Positions 7,570 to 16,900 are shown, counted from the stretch's first letter. The stretch: 48,267 nucleotides of DNA from Pseudomonas sp. Ga0074129 (GCA_001465025.1 LNDO01000115.1:1-48267), one strand, 5' to 3'. Numbers and translations: made by a program. Notes: a model not told the origin generated them from the letters alone.

Positions 7570-8375
7570 GTGCTGCCGAGAAATTGCAGTTGCACAGCGA
7601 AACGGCGCAGCCGCTGTTCAGCGTGCGCGACCTGACGCGTCTGTACGGCCCGGAGAAGGGCTGCCAGGGCGTGTCGTTCGACCTGTACCCGGGCGAAGTG
7701 CTCGGCATCGTTGGCGAGTCCGGTTCGGGTAAGTCGACTCTGCTCAGCCTGCTCTCCGGGCGCTGCCCGCCGGATCGCGGCACGGTCAGCTATAGCAACA
7801 CGACCGGCAACTGGGTTGATCTGTACAGCGCCAGTGAAGCGCAGCGGCGCACGCTGCTGCGCACTGAGTGGGGCTTTGTCGAGCAGAACCCGCGTGACGG
7901 GCTGCGTATGGGCGTGTCGGCCGGGGCCAATATCGGCGAGCGGCTGATGGCTCAGGGCGTGCGCCACTACGGCGAACTGCGCGCAGCCGGTATCGACTGG
8001 CTGCAGCAGGTGGAGATCGACCCACTGCGCATCGATGACCTGCCGCGCACCTTCTCCGGTGGCATGCAGCAGCGCTTGCAGATCGCACGCAATCTGGTGT
8101 CCAGCCCACGGCTGATCTTTATGGACGAACCCACCGGCGGCCTGGATGTGTCGGTGCAGGCGCGCCTGCTCGACCTGTTGCGCGGCCTGGTGCGTGAGCT
8201 GGATCTGGCGGTGGTGATTGTCACCCACGACCTGGCGGTGGCGCGCCTGCTGGCGGATCGGCTGATGGTGATGCGCCGATCCCATGTGGTCGAGGCCGGG
8301 CTCACCGACCAGATTCTCGATGACCCGCAGCATCCCTATTCGCAGTTGCTTGTGTCGTCTGTCCTGCAGCCATAA
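7566..8375 (+). CDS. phnK: PhnK, C-P lyase system ABC-type ATPase
   Basis: 269 residues. Walker A GESGSGKST, signature FSGGMQQRLQIARNL and Walker B LIFMDEPTGGLD are all intact, followed by the switch His in VIVTHDLAVARLLAD. PhnK resembles dipeptide-transporter ATPases but has no membrane partner here. It docks on the PhnGHIJ core and is needed in vivo. It overlaps phnJ by four bases. A 166-bp repeat-filled gap follows, the only sizeable break in the lyase part of the operon. Confidence 0.94.
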   Translation: MSAAEKLQLHSETAQPLFSVRDLTRLYGPEKGCQGVSFDLYPGEVLGIVGESGSGKSTLLSLLSGRCPPDRGTVSYSNTTGNWVDLYSASEAQRRTLLRTEWGFVEQNPRDGLRMGVSAGANIGERLMAQGVRHYGELRAAGIDWLQQVEIDPLRIDDLPRTFSGGMQQRLQIARNLVSSPRLIFMDEPTGGLDVSVQARLLDLLRGLVRELDLAVVIVTHDLAVARLLADRLMVMRRSHVVEAGLTDQILDDPQHPYSQLLVSSVLQP

Positions 8376-8390
8376 GGCGGTGCTTATCTC

Positions 8391-8495
8391 CCCTCTCCCG
8401 CATGCGGGAGAGGGGCCGGGGGAGAGGGCCTGTGCAGCGCACCGAGTCGTCTGTAACACCCTCTCCCCAGCCCTCTCCCATGCATGGGAGAGGGG
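8391..8495. repeat. Inverted pair of CCCTCTCCC-type intergenic repeats between phnK and phnL
   Basis: Copy 1 (8391-8430) has the layout CCCTCTCCC-GCATGC-GGGAGAGGG-GCC-GGGGGAGAGGG. Copy 2 (8459-8495) is the same unit in reverse orientation with ATGCAT at its centre. Each can form a hairpin, and the pair can form a larger one. A third copy is embedded in phnN at 10871-10938. The repeat is noncoding here and probably affects mRNA stability between phnK and phnL. Confidence 0.85.
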
Positions 8496-8541
8496 GCAGA
8501 TCGCGCATGGCATCGGCAAATTATTGGTATCTGAGGTTTTT

Positions 8542-9267
8542 ATGAACAACCTGATTGAGGTCTCTGGCCTCAGCAAGACCTTCACCCTGCATCAGCAGCA
8601 CGGCGTGGTGCTGAATGTACTGAGCGGGCTGCATTTCAGCGTGCGTGCCGGCGAATGCCTGGTGCTGCACGGCCAGTCAGGCGCCGGCAAGTCAACCTTG
8701 CTGCGCACCCTGTACGGCAACTACCTGGCTGCGGGCGGCAGCATTCGCGTGTTGCACAACGGCGCATGGGTTGAGCTGGTGGGTGCCGAACCGCGTCAGG
8801 TATTGGCGGTGCGTCGGCAGACCCTGGGCTATGTCAGCCAGTTTCTGCGGGTGATTCCCCGTGTCTCGACCCTGGATGTGGTGATGGAGCCGGCTTTGGC
8901 CCGAGGCTGGAGCAAGGCGGATGCCGAGGCACGGGCCAAGAGCCTGCTCAGCCGGCTGAACATTCCGCAGGCCTTGTGGCAACTCGCCCCCGGCACCTTC
9001 TCCGGCGGTGAGCAGCAGCGGGTGAATATCGCCCGCGGCTTTATGGTCGCCTGGCCACTGATGTTGCTGGATGAACCCACCGCCTCCTTGGACGACGCCA
9101 ATCGTAAGGTGGTGTTGGAGCTGATTGCTGAAGCCAAGGCCGCTGGTAGCGCGCTGATTGGCATCTTCCACGACCGCGCCGCCCGTGAGGCGGTGGCCGA
9201 CCGTTACCTTGATATGAGCCAGAGCATGGGCGCAGCAGCGCAGCAGGAGTATGTGTATGCCGGTTGA
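8542..9267 (+). CDS. phnL: PhnL, C-P lyase system ABC-type ATPase
   Basis: 241 residues. The start at 8542 (MNNLIEVSGLSKTF) is the family start; the longer open frame reads through the repeat pair and is not coding. Walker A GQSGAGKST, signature FSGGEQQRVNIARGF and Walker B LMLLDEPTASLD are intact. PhnL is the second ATPase of the C-P lyase system. I see no good Shine-Dalgarno (TGAGGTTTTT), so expression may depend on read-through translation or be low. The stop overlaps the phnM start. Confidence 0.93.
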   Translation: MNNLIEVSGLSKTFTLHQQHGVVLNVLSGLHFSVRAGECLVLHGQSGAGKSTLLRTLYGNYLAAGGSIRVLHNGAWVELVGAEPRQVLAVRRQTLGYVSQFLRVIPRVSTLDVVMEPALARGWSKADAEARAKSLLSRLNIPQALWQLAPGTFSGGEQQRVNIARGFMVAWPLMLLDEPTASLDDANRKVVLELIAEAKAAGSALIGIFHDRAAREAVADRYLDMSQSMGAAAQQEYVYAG

Positions 9268-10402
9268 ACAGATTTTCACCAATGCCCGCATTGTCACTGC
9301 CGATCAGGTGTTTGTCGGCACCCTGGTGCTGCGTGACGGCCTGATTGCTCAGGTAGAAGAGGGCGTCAGCGGCTTGCCGCAGGCGCAGAATCTGGACGGC
9401 GATTACCTGCTGCCCGGCCTGGTCGAGTTGCACACCGATAACCTGGAAAAATACATGAGCCCGCGTCCCGGGGTGGACTGGCCCTCGGCCTCGGCGGTGC
9501 AAACCCACGATGCGCAGATTGTCTCGGCTGGCATCACCACGGTGTTTGACGCCCTGGCGATTGGCGATGTGAACCCGCGCGGCAAGCGCATGCAGCAACT
9601 GCCGGACATGCTCGAAGCGATTGCTGCCGCCGCCGAAGCGGGCCACATGCGCGCCGATCACCGCCTGCACTTGCGCTGCGAAGTCTGTCACCCCGATACC
9701 TTGGCGGTGTTCCGTGACTTGGTGGATCACCCGTTGGTCAAGCTGGTCTCGGTCATGGACCACTCCCCCGGCCAGCGCCAGTTTGCCAAGGAAGACAAAT
9801 ACCGCGAGTACTACATGGGCAAATACCACCTCAGCGAAGCCGAGATGAATGCCTTTATCGAAGAGCAGGTGGCCAACTCGCGCGCGTTCAGCGACAGCCA
9901 TCGCCGTGCCATTGTCGCGGACTGTCAGGCCCGTGGCTTGTCGCTGGCCAGCCATGACGACGCGACTCTGGCCCACGTGCAGGAGTCGGCCAGTTTCGCC
10001 ATGTCCATCGCCGAATTCCCTACCACTCTGGAGGCGGCCAAGGCCAGCCATGAGTTGGGCATGAAGGTGTTGATGGGCGCGCCGAACATCGTTCGTGGCG
10101 GCTCGCATTCGGGCAATATCGCCGCCGCCGAACTGGCTCAGCATGGCGTGCTGGATATCCTCTCCAGCGACTACTACCCGGCGAGCCTGTTGCAGGCGGC
10201 CTTGCTGCTGGCCGGGCAGGACAACGCGTATGATCTGCCGCGCGCCATCGCTACCGTCAGCCAAGTGCCAGCTCAGGCGGCGGGGCTGGATGACCGTGGG
10301 GAGATCCGCGTGGGGCTGCGCGCCGATCTGTTGCAGATGCGTGTGCAGGATGGGCAGGCGTTGATCCAGCAAGTCTGGCGACAAGCAAAAAGGGTGTTCT
10401 GA
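9257..10402 (+). CDS. phnM: PhnM, ribose 1-phosphonate 5-triphosphate diphosphohydrolase
   Basis: 381 residues. The ATG at 9257 was chosen over 9251 because AGGAG ends at 9249, giving a normal 7-base spacing. It is an amidohydrolase-fold enzyme that removes pyrophosphate from ribose-1-phosphonate-5-triphosphate before PhnJ acts. Metal-site motifs are visible: LVELHTDNLEKY, then SVMDHSPGQ, ASHDDAT and SSDYYP. It overlaps phnL at its start and phnN at its end (TGATG). Confidence 0.94.
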   Translation: MPVEQIFTNARIVTADQVFVGTLVLRDGLIAQVEEGVSGLPQAQNLDGDYLLPGLVELHTDNLEKYMSPRPGVDWPSASAVQTHDAQIVSAGITTVFDALAIGDVNPRGKRMQQLPDMLEAIAAAAEAGHMRADHRLHLRCEVCHPDTLAVFRDLVDHPLVKLVSVMDHSPGQRQFAKEDKYREYYMGKYHLSEAEMNAFIEEQVANSRAFSDSHRRAIVADCQARGLSLASHDDATLAHVQESASFAMSIAEFPTTLEAAKASHELGMKVLMGAPNIVRGGSHSGNIAAAELAQHGVLDILSSDYYPASLLQAALLLAGQDNAYDLPRAIATVSQVPAQAAGLDDRGEIRVGLRADLLQMRVQDGQALIQQVWRQAKRVF

Positions 10403-11037
10403 TGACAGGCCGGTTGATCTATCTGATGGGGCCTTCAGGCTCGGGCAAGGACAGCCTGTTGGATGCCGCACGCGAGCGTCTGGCCGCGCGTGGCTGTGTG
10501 ATTGCCCGGCGGGTCATCACCCGCTCGGCCGAAGCCGTGGGCGAGGACGCCATTGGCGTGTCGCCGGCCGAGTTCGACCAGCAGGAAGCGGCCGGCGCCT
10601 TTGCCCTGAGCTGGCGTGCCAACGGCTTGGCTTACGGCATTCCCCGGCAGATCGACGACTGGCTGGCCGCCGGGCAGGATGTGCTGGTCAACGGTTCGCG
10701 CGGTTATCTGCCTCAGGCGCGCGAGCGTTATCCCGAACTGCTGGCGATCCTGCTGCAGGTTGATGAAGCAGCACTGCGTCAGCGTCTGCAAGCGCGCGGT
10801 CGGGAAAGTGCCGAACAGATCGAGGCCCGCCTGGCACGCAGCCGCGAACTACAGGCGGATGCTGCTTGCTCCCCTCTCCCGCGTGCAGGAGTTAGAGTGA
10901 CGCAGGATGCCCAAGCCGAGGGGCCGGGGGAGAGGGCCGAGGTTGACCCGCAATACCTGCTGAATAACTCCGGCCCGCTCGATCAGACCGTAAGCCGATT
11001 GCTGCTATTGCTGAGCGATGCCCGCGCATGCGCCTGA
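10402..11037 (+). CDS. phnN: PhnN, ribose 1,5-bisphosphokinase, with an in-frame repeat insertion
   Basis: 211 residues against roughly 185-190 usual. It phosphorylates ribose 1,5-bisphosphate to PRPP, the last step that returns the ribose to nucleotide metabolism. A guanylate-kinase-like P-loop GPSGSGKDS is at 10-18 and SWRANGLAYGIPR is the substrate region. Residues about 156-181 (CSPLPRAGVRVTQ..AEGPGERAEVD) are encoded by a CCCTCTCCC-type repeat identical in style to that between phnK and phnL. The normal C-terminus (NNSGPLDQTVSRLL) resumes afterwards in frame. Its end overlaps phnP by ten bases. Confidence 0.9.
   Translation: MTGRLIYLMGPSGSGKDSLLDAARERLAARGCVIARRVITRSAEAVGEDAIGVSPAEFDQQEAAGAFALSWRANGLAYGIPRQIDDWLAAGQDVLVNGSRGYLPQARERYPELLAILLQVDEAALRQRLQARGRESAEQIEARLARSRELQADAACSPLPRAGVRVTQDAQAEGPGERAEVDPQYLLNNSGPLDQTVSRLLLLLSDARACA
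10871..10938. repeat. CCCTCTCCC-type repeat inside phnN
   Basis: The arms CCCTCTCCCGCGTGCAGGAG (10872-10891) and GGGCCGGGGGAGAGGG (10921-10936) match copy 1 between phnK and phnL. Here a further 28 or so bases split the arms. The insertion keeps the phnN frame open and has no stop codon. Confidence 0.85.
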
Positions 11038-11777
11038 CCCTGCTCGGCACCGGCGATGCCCGTCAGGTGCCGGTGTACAACTGCAGCTGCGCGGCCTGCG
11101 CCAGTGCGCGCCTTACCCCGGCGCTTCGTCGCGGCCCCTGTTGCGCCTTGATCGAATGCGGCGCGCAGCGCTGGCTGATCGACTCGGGCCTGACCGATCT
11201 CACCGAGCGCTTCCCGCCCCATAGCCTGAGCGGCATTCTGCAAACGCACTACCACGCCGATCACGCTCAGGGCTTGCTGCACCTGCGCTGGGGCCAGGGG
11301 CTGATTATTCCGGTGCACGGCCCGGATGACCCGGAAGGTCTTGCTGACCTGTACAAGCACCCCGGTATTCTCGATTTCAGCCAGCCGTTTGCGCCCTTCG
11401 AGCAGCGGCAGCTGGGTGAGTTGAGCGTCACGGCGCTGCCGCTGAATCACTCCAAGCTGACCTTTGGCTACTTGCTGGAGGGCGACGGCCGGCGTATCGC
11501 CTATCTGACCGACACCCTCGGCGTGCCCGACGCCAGCGGCGAGGTGTTGCGCCAACAGCCGTTGGATTTGCTGGTGCTGGATTGCTCCACCGCGCCGCAA
11601 CCCATTGCCCCGCGCAACCACAACGACCTGACCCGCGCGCTGGAAGTTGTCGAGCAGTTGCAGCCAAGGCAAACCGTGCTGACCCATATCGGCCACAGTT
11701 TCGACACTTGGCTGCTAGAACATCCCGACGCCTTACCAGCGGGCGTGAGTCTGGCCTTTGATGGGCGGGTGTTATGA
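11028..11777 (+). CDS. phnP: PhnP, 5-phosphoribosyl 1,2-cyclic phosphate phosphodiesterase
   Basis: 249 residues. A metallo-beta-lactamase fold with the metal motif THYHADH at 73-79, later NHSK, YLTDT and THIGHSFD. An N-terminal cysteine cluster (YNCSCAAC, then PCC) is the structural zinc site known in PhnP. It opens the cyclic phosphate left after PhnJ action, yielding ribose 1,5-bisphosphate for PhnN. It overlaps phnN by ten bases and the next gene by four. Confidence 0.94.
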   Translation: MRLTLLGTGDARQVPVYNCSCAACASARLTPALRRGPCCALIECGAQRWLIDSGLTDLTERFPPHSLSGILQTHYHADHAQGLLHLRWGQGLIIPVHGPDDPEGLADLYKHPGILDFSQPFAPFEQRQLGELSVTALPLNHSKLTFGYLLEGDGRRIAYLTDTLGVPDASGEVLRQQPLDLLVLDCSTAPQPIAPRNHNDLTRALEVVEQLQPRQTVLTHIGHSFDTWLLEHPDALPAGVSLAFDGRVL

Positions 11778-12997
11778 ATAACGCCCGCCGCATCACCCTG
11801 CTGCTGTGCGGTGCGGAAACCCTCGGCATGGCCGGTTTCGCCCTGTTCGCCGCCTTGCTGCCGGACTTTCAAGCGTTGTGGGGGCTGAGCAACACGCAGG
11901 CGGGCTGGATCGGTGGCGGTTTCTTTCTCGGTTACATGGTTGCAGTGCCGATCCTTACCGGGCTGACGGATAAATACGACGCGCGGCTGATCTACCTGGC
12001 GGCGATGCTGCTGACAGCTGTGGCCAATGCGGGATTCGTATTTGCCGATGGTTTTTGGTCCGCGCTGGCCTGGCGGGTGCTGGCGGGCGTCGGTTTGGCT
12101 GGCACCTACATGCCGGGGCTCAAGGCACTGTCCGAGCGTATTGAGGGGCCAGCGCAATCACGGGCGGTGGCGTTCTACACGGCGAGCTTCGGTTTGGGCA
12201 CAGCGCTGTCCTTTATCCTCGCCGGTGAGTTGGCCAAGTTTGGTGGCTGGCAGTTGCCGACCCTGCTCAGCGGTGTGTGCGCGCTGCTGGCCTGGGCCAT
12301 GGTCTATTGGGGGTTGCAACCCAAAGCCGTGGTGCAGCATGAGTCGCGTAAATTGCTGGATTTTGCCCCGCTAAAGAATCGTGCTGTTGTCGCCTACTGC
12401 CTGGCCTACGCGGTGCATAACCTGGAGCTGTTCGCCATGCGCGCTTGGGTGGTGGCCTTTGTGGTGTTTTCCGGGCAATTGCAGGGCCGCGATCCTTGGT
12501 TGTCTGGCACCTGGGTGGCGATGCTGGTGACTTTGATCGGCATGCCCGCGAGCATCTTCGGCAACGAACTGGCACTGCGCTTTGGTCGCCAGCGCTGGCT
12601 GATCGCGGTGATGCTCAGTTCAACCGTGCTGGCGCTGTTTATCGGCCTGAGTGCAGCTCTGCCGTTCTGGCTGATGTTGCTGCTGGTGCTGCTTTACAGC
12701 ATCACCGTCACCGCCGACTCCGCCTCGCTGACGGCGGGGTTGATTACCGCTGCGCCGGCCAGTCACCGGGGCACGGCCATGGCGATTTATTCCTGCACCG
12801 GTTTTAGCGGCGCCTTCCTCGGTCCGCTGCTGTTTGGCATCAGCCTGGATGTGTTGGGCGATCAGAGCCTGTTGGGCTGGTGGGCGGCCTTTGCCTTGAT
12901 GGGCCTGCTATTGCTGCTCGGTCCGCTGGCATTGTGGTGGGCGGGCAAAGCGCAGTCAGAAAGCGCTCTGCGGCAGTCGCGTGCGGAGGCTATGTAG
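11774..12997 (+). CDS. MFS transporter translationally coupled to phnP
   Basis: 407 residues with about twelve hydrophobic spans, typical of a major facilitator. The loop 2-3 motif is GLTDKYDARLIYLAA. The start overlaps the phnP stop (ATGA), so it belongs to the phn operon by architecture. I do not know it as a standard C-P lyase gene. It could export a by-product, import a phosphonate or organophosphate, or simply have been captured at the operon end. A REP inverted repeat 9 bases after the stop probably ends the transcript. Confidence 0.85.
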   Translation: MNNARRITLLLCGAETLGMAGFALFAALLPDFQALWGLSNTQAGWIGGGFFLGYMVAVPILTGLTDKYDARLIYLAAMLLTAVANAGFVFADGFWSALAWRVLAGVGLAGTYMPGLKALSERIEGPAQSRAVAFYTASFGLGTALSFILAGELAKFGGWQLPTLLSGVCALLAWAMVYWGLQPKAVVQHESRKLLDFAPLKNRAVVAYCLAYAVHNLELFAMRAWVVAFVVFSGQLQGRDPWLSGTWVAMLVTLIGMPASIFGNELALRFGRQRWLIAVMLSSTVLALFIGLSAALPFWLMLLLVLLYSITVTADSASLTAGLITAAPASHRGTAMAIYSCTGFSGAFLGPLLFGISLDVLGDQSLLGWWAAFALMGLLLLLGPLALWWAGKAQSESALRQSRAEAM

Positions 12998-13005
12998 ATT
13001 GGCTA

Positions 13006-13074
13006 TGTGGGAGGGGCTTTAGCCGCGACAAGCAGTAGCCTTTAAAAACTATCGCGGCTAAAGCCCCTCCCACA
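13006..13074. repeat. REP inverted repeat (GTGGGAGGGGC family), likely operon terminator
   Basis: A 23-bp perfect inverted repeat: arm 13006-13028 (TGTGGGAGGGGCTTTAGC...) against 13052-13074, with a 23-base loop. This is a well-known Pseudomonas REP type. Placed directly after the MFS stop it can fold into a very stable hairpin at the end of the phn transcript. Confidence 0.9.
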
Positions 13075-13086
13075 ATGTTCAAGCCC

Positions 13087-13143
13087 GTAGCCCGGATGCA
13101 ATCCGGGGAATTGTGCCGCCTATGCCCCGGATTTCATCCGGGC
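13087..13143. repeat. REP pair (BIME) of the GTAGCCCGGATG family, copy B
   Basis: The arms GTAGCCCGGATGCAATCCGG and CCCCGGATTTCATCCGGGCT flank a 16-base spacer AATTGTGCCGCCTATG. The same pair recurs at 13242-13302 with the spacer reversed. A single arm of this family also lies at 27835-27855. Confidence 0.9.
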
Positions 13144-13154
13144 TGCAACACTGC

Positions 13155-13238
13155 TCAATCCAGCGGCAACTCGGTGGTGCGCTTCACCTCGCTCATGGCG
13201 ATGTGCGAGTGCGCTTCGTGCACGTGTGGGCGTTGCAG
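13155..13238 (-). pseudogene. Duplicated 3' fragment of the adjacent Lrp-type gene
   Basis: 84 bp matching 13311-13394 at all but about five positions; it encodes the last 27 residues (QRPHVHEAHSHIAMSEVKRT...) and its own stop (TGA instead of TAG). There is no start and no DNA-binding domain. It sits between two REP pairs, so the duplicated unit is gene end plus REP pair, about 156 bp long. Confidence 0.9.
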
Positions 13239-13241
13239 CTC

Positions 13242-13302
13242 GTAGCCCGGATGCAATCCGGGGCATAGGCGGCACAATTCCCCGGATTTCATCCGGGCTA
13301 CA
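13242..13302. repeat. REP pair (BIME) of the GTAGCCCGGATG family, copy A with inverted spacer
   Basis: The arms are the same and in the same order as at 13087-13143, including the single-base differences between left and right arm. The spacer reads CATAGGCGGCACAATT, the exact reverse complement of the other copy's spacer. Confidence 0.9.
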
Positions 13303-13309
13303 AAATTGC

Positions 13310-13777
13310 CTAATCCAGCGGCAACTCGGTGGTGCGTTTCACCTCGCTCATCGCGATGTGCGAGTGCGCTTCGTGCACATGCGGGCGTTGCAGCAGGTGG
13401 TCGCGCAGAAAGCGCTCGTAGCTGGCGATGTCTTTGGCCACCACCTTGAGCAGGTAATCCGAGCCGCCGGCCATGGTGTAGCACTCCAGCACTTCGGGAT
13501 AACCCACCACGGCTTTTTCAAACTCTTCCAGGTTGCTGCGCCCGTGTGCCGAGAGCTTGATATCGACAAACACGGTGATGGCAAAACCCAGCTGCTTATG
13601 GCTGAGCAGGGCCACTTTGCGCTCGATCAGCCCGTCTTCCTGCATGCGGTGGATGCGCCGCCAGCACGGCGATTGTGACAACTCCACCTTTTCAGCGATC
13701 TCGGCGGCGGACAAGTCAGCGTTGTGCTGCAGCAGGCGGAGAATCTTGCGGTCGATGGGGCTGAGTTTTTCTTGCAT
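13310..13777 (-). CDS. Lrp/AsnC-family transcriptional regulator
   Basis: 155 residues, standard Lrp length. Residues about 5-60 are the helix-turn-helix (LSPIDRKILRLLQHNADLSA, then SQSPCWRRIHRMQEDGLI). Residues about 70-145 are the ligand-binding RAM/AsnC domain (VLECYTMAGGSDYLLKVVAK). It is divergent from the indolepyruvate oxidoreductase gene 200 bp away, and Lrp proteins often control a neighbouring amino-acid catabolic gene, so aromatic or branched amino acids are plausible effectors. Its 3' end is partly duplicated downstream. Confidence 0.92.
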   Translation of the reverse strand: MQEKLSPIDRKILRLLQHNADLSAAEIAEKVELSQSPCWRRIHRMQEDGLIERKVALLSHKQLGFAITVFVDIKLSAHGRSNLEEFEKAVVGYPEVLECYTMAGGSDYLLKVVAKDIASYERFLRDHLLQRPHVHEAHSHIAMSEVKRTTELPLD

Positions 13778-13978
13778 GAAAGTTCCGCGTTTTTTGTTTT
13801 TGTTGGATTAATCATGCGCAGTATCTGCAAAAGAGCCAGAAAATAGGAAAAATTTCTCAGCACTGCTCGGTCATATTTTTAGCCAGTCGTTGCGCGCGGC
13901 GATCCCGCACGCAACAGAACAGGGTGGCACCCACCGTTGCCAACCCAGCTCAACACAATAAAAATAGGAGCACCCATC

Positions 13979-16900
13979 ATGTCTCTGGCCGAGATCCGCC
14001 TGGATGACAAGTACCGCCTTGCGACCGGTCACCTCTACCTGACCGGCACCCAGGCACTGACCCGCCTGCCCATGCTGCAAAAGCAGCGTGACGCCGCCCA
14101 TGGCCTGAATACCGCGTGCTTTATTTCCGGCTACCGAGGCTCGCCGTTGGGCAACCTCGACAAGAGCCTGTGGGACGCCAAGCAGTACCTCAAAGACAAC
14201 CACATCCACTTCCAGCCGGGCGTCAACGAAGAGTTGGCCGCGACCTCGGTGTGGGGCAGCCAGCAGACCAGCCTGTTCCCCGGCGCACGTTACGACGGCG
14301 TATTTGCCATGTGGTACGGCAAGGGGCCGGGTGTGGACCGCTGCGGTGATGTGTTTAAACACGGCAACTCGGCGGGCGTGTCCGAGCATGGTGGCGTGTT
14401 GCTGCTGGCTGGCGACGACCATGGCTGCAAGTCCTCCAGCATCGCCAATCAGAGCGAACATGCGTTTATCGCCGCCTCGATCCCGGTGCTTAACCCGGCC
14501 AACGTTCAGGAAATTCTCGATTACGGCATCATCGGCTGGGAGCTGTCGCGCTACAGCGGGTGCTGGGTGGCGCTGAAAACCATCGCCGAGAACGTCGATT
14601 CTTCCGCTGTGGTGGAGGTCGACCCGCTGCGCATGCAGGTGAAGATTCCTGAGGATTTCAAGCTGCCGGAAGACGGCGTGTACATCCGCTGGCCGGACCC
14701 GCCCTTGGCCCAGGAAGCGCGCCTCAATACCTACAAAATCTACGCCGCCCGCGCCTTTGCGCTGGCCAACAACCTCAACCAGATCAAACTTGATTCGCCC
14801 AATCCGCGCTTAGGCATTATCACCACCGGCAAGTCCTATCTCGACGTGCGCCAAGCGCTGGACGACCTTGGTTTGGATGACGCGTTGTGCGCCCAGGTGG
14901 GCCTGCGCGTGCTCAAAGTCGGCATGAGCTGGCCACTGGAACCGGTGTCGGTGCATGAATTTGCCGATGGCCTGGACGAGATTCTGGTGGTCGAGGAAAA
15001 ACGCAGCATTATCGAAGACCAGCTCACCGGGCAGCTCTACAACTGGCCCGTGGGTAAGCGCCCGGTGGTGGTGGGTGAGTTCGACGAAGCCGGCCATTCG
15101 CTGCTGCCGAACCTCTCTGAACTGACCCCAGCGATGATCGCCCGCGCCATCGCTAAACGCCTCGCGCCGATCTATAGCAGCGCGCAGATTGAGGAGCGCC
15201 TAGCCTTTCTCGCGGCCAAGGAAGCCTCACTGGCTGCGCCCAAACACCACACCACGCGCACGCCGCATTTCTGCTCTGGCTGCCCGCACAACACCTCGAC
15301 CAAACTGCCGGAAGGCAGCCGCGCGCAAGGCGGTATCGGTTGCCATTACATGACCCAGTGGATGGACCGCAACACCGACACCTTTACCCAGATGGGCGGC
15401 GAGGGCGCGACCTGGATCGGCCAAGCGCCCTTTACTGACACCCCGCATATCTTCCAGAACCTGGGTGACGGCACCTACTTCCATTCCGGCCAACTGGCCC
15501 TGCGCGCGTCGGTCGCCGCCGGGGTGAACATCACCTACAAGATTCTCTACAACGATGCCGTGGCCATGACCGGCGGCCAGCCGATTGACGGCGAGTTGCG
15601 CGTCGACCAACTGAGCCAGCAGGTGTACGCCGAAGGGGTGAAACGCATCGCGCTGGTCACCGACGAGCCAGAAAAGTACCAGACCCGCGCCACCTTCGCG
15701 CCCATCGTCACCTTCCACCATCGGCGCGATCTGGATGCGGTGCAGCGTGAGCTGCGTGAGTTTCAGGGTTGCTCGGTGATTATCTATGACCAGACCTGCG
15801 CCACCGAGAAACGCCGCCGGCGCAAACGCGGCAAGCTGGTTGATCCGCAGAAACGCGCCTTTATCAACCCGGCGGTGTGCGAGGGCTGCGGCGATTGCAG
15901 CGTGAAGTCCAACTGCCTCTCCGTGCTGCCGCTGGAAACCGAACTCGGGCGCAAACGCGAGATCGACCAAAACGCCTGCAACAAGGACTTCAGCTGCGTC
16001 GAAGGCTTCTGCCCCAGCTTTGTCACCGTGCACGGCGGCAGCCTGCGCAAACCTGAAGCGGTGGGGCTGGGCGCGCTGTTTATCGCGTTGCCCGAACCGC
16101 GCCTGCCGACCTTGCAACGCCCATGGAATATCCTCCTGCCCGGTGTCGGTGGCAGCGGTGTGACCACGGTTGGCGCGTTGCTCGGCATCGCCGCGCACAG
16201 TGAAGGCAAAGGCTGCACGGTGCTCGACCAAGCCGGGCTGGCGCAGAAGTTCGGCCCGGTGATCACCCACATCCGTATTGCCGCCACGCAGGACGATATC
16301 TTTGCCGTGCGCATTGCTGCCGGTGAAGCGGACCTGCTGCTGGGCTGCGATCTGGTGGTGGCGGCCAGTGAAGAAGCCCTGGCCAAACTCAATGACAAAA
16401 TCGCCCATGCGGTGGTCAACAGCCATGAATCGGCCACGGCCGAGTTCACCCGCAACCCAGATGCGCAAGTGCCCGGTGCGGCGATGCGTGAAGCGTTGAT
16501 CGAAGCGGTGGGCGCGAGCAAAACCCACTTTGTTGATGCCAGCCGCCTGGCCACGCGCCTACTTGGCGACACCATCGCCACCAACCTGTTTATGCTCGGT
16601 TTCGCGTATCAGAAGGGTTTGGTGCCGGTTTCCGCCGAAGCCATCAACAAGGCTATCGAGCTGAATGGCGTGGGCGTGACGCTCAATCAACAGGCGTTTC
16701 TCTGGGGGCGGCGTGCCGCGCACGATGCGGCGGCGGTGGAGCGTCTGGCCAAGCCAGAAGTGATCGAAGCGCCGCATTGCCAGACGCTGGAAGAAATCAT
16801 CGCAGACCGCGTTGTGCGCCTGACTGCCTACCAGAACACCGCCTACGCTGAGCGCTACCGCGAGCAGGTGGCGCGGGTGCAGCAGGTCGACAAGAGCGCT

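Noticed and set aside
8284-8541. Extended N-terminus of PhnL through the repeat pair
   Set aside because: The frame stays open only by chance across noncoding repeats; PhnL homologues start at the ATG at 8542.
13155-13484. Open frame of 109 codons joining the Lrp remnant to sequence across the REP pair
   Set aside because: The N-terminal part is the Lrp gene in a wrong frame and the middle is REP DNA; only the last 27 residues match the Lrp protein.
15227-16528. Open frame of 433 codons antisense to the indolepyruvate oxidoreductase gene
   Set aside because: Shadow of a GC-rich gene; no domain, no ribosome site, and the sense gene has catalytic motifs throughout.
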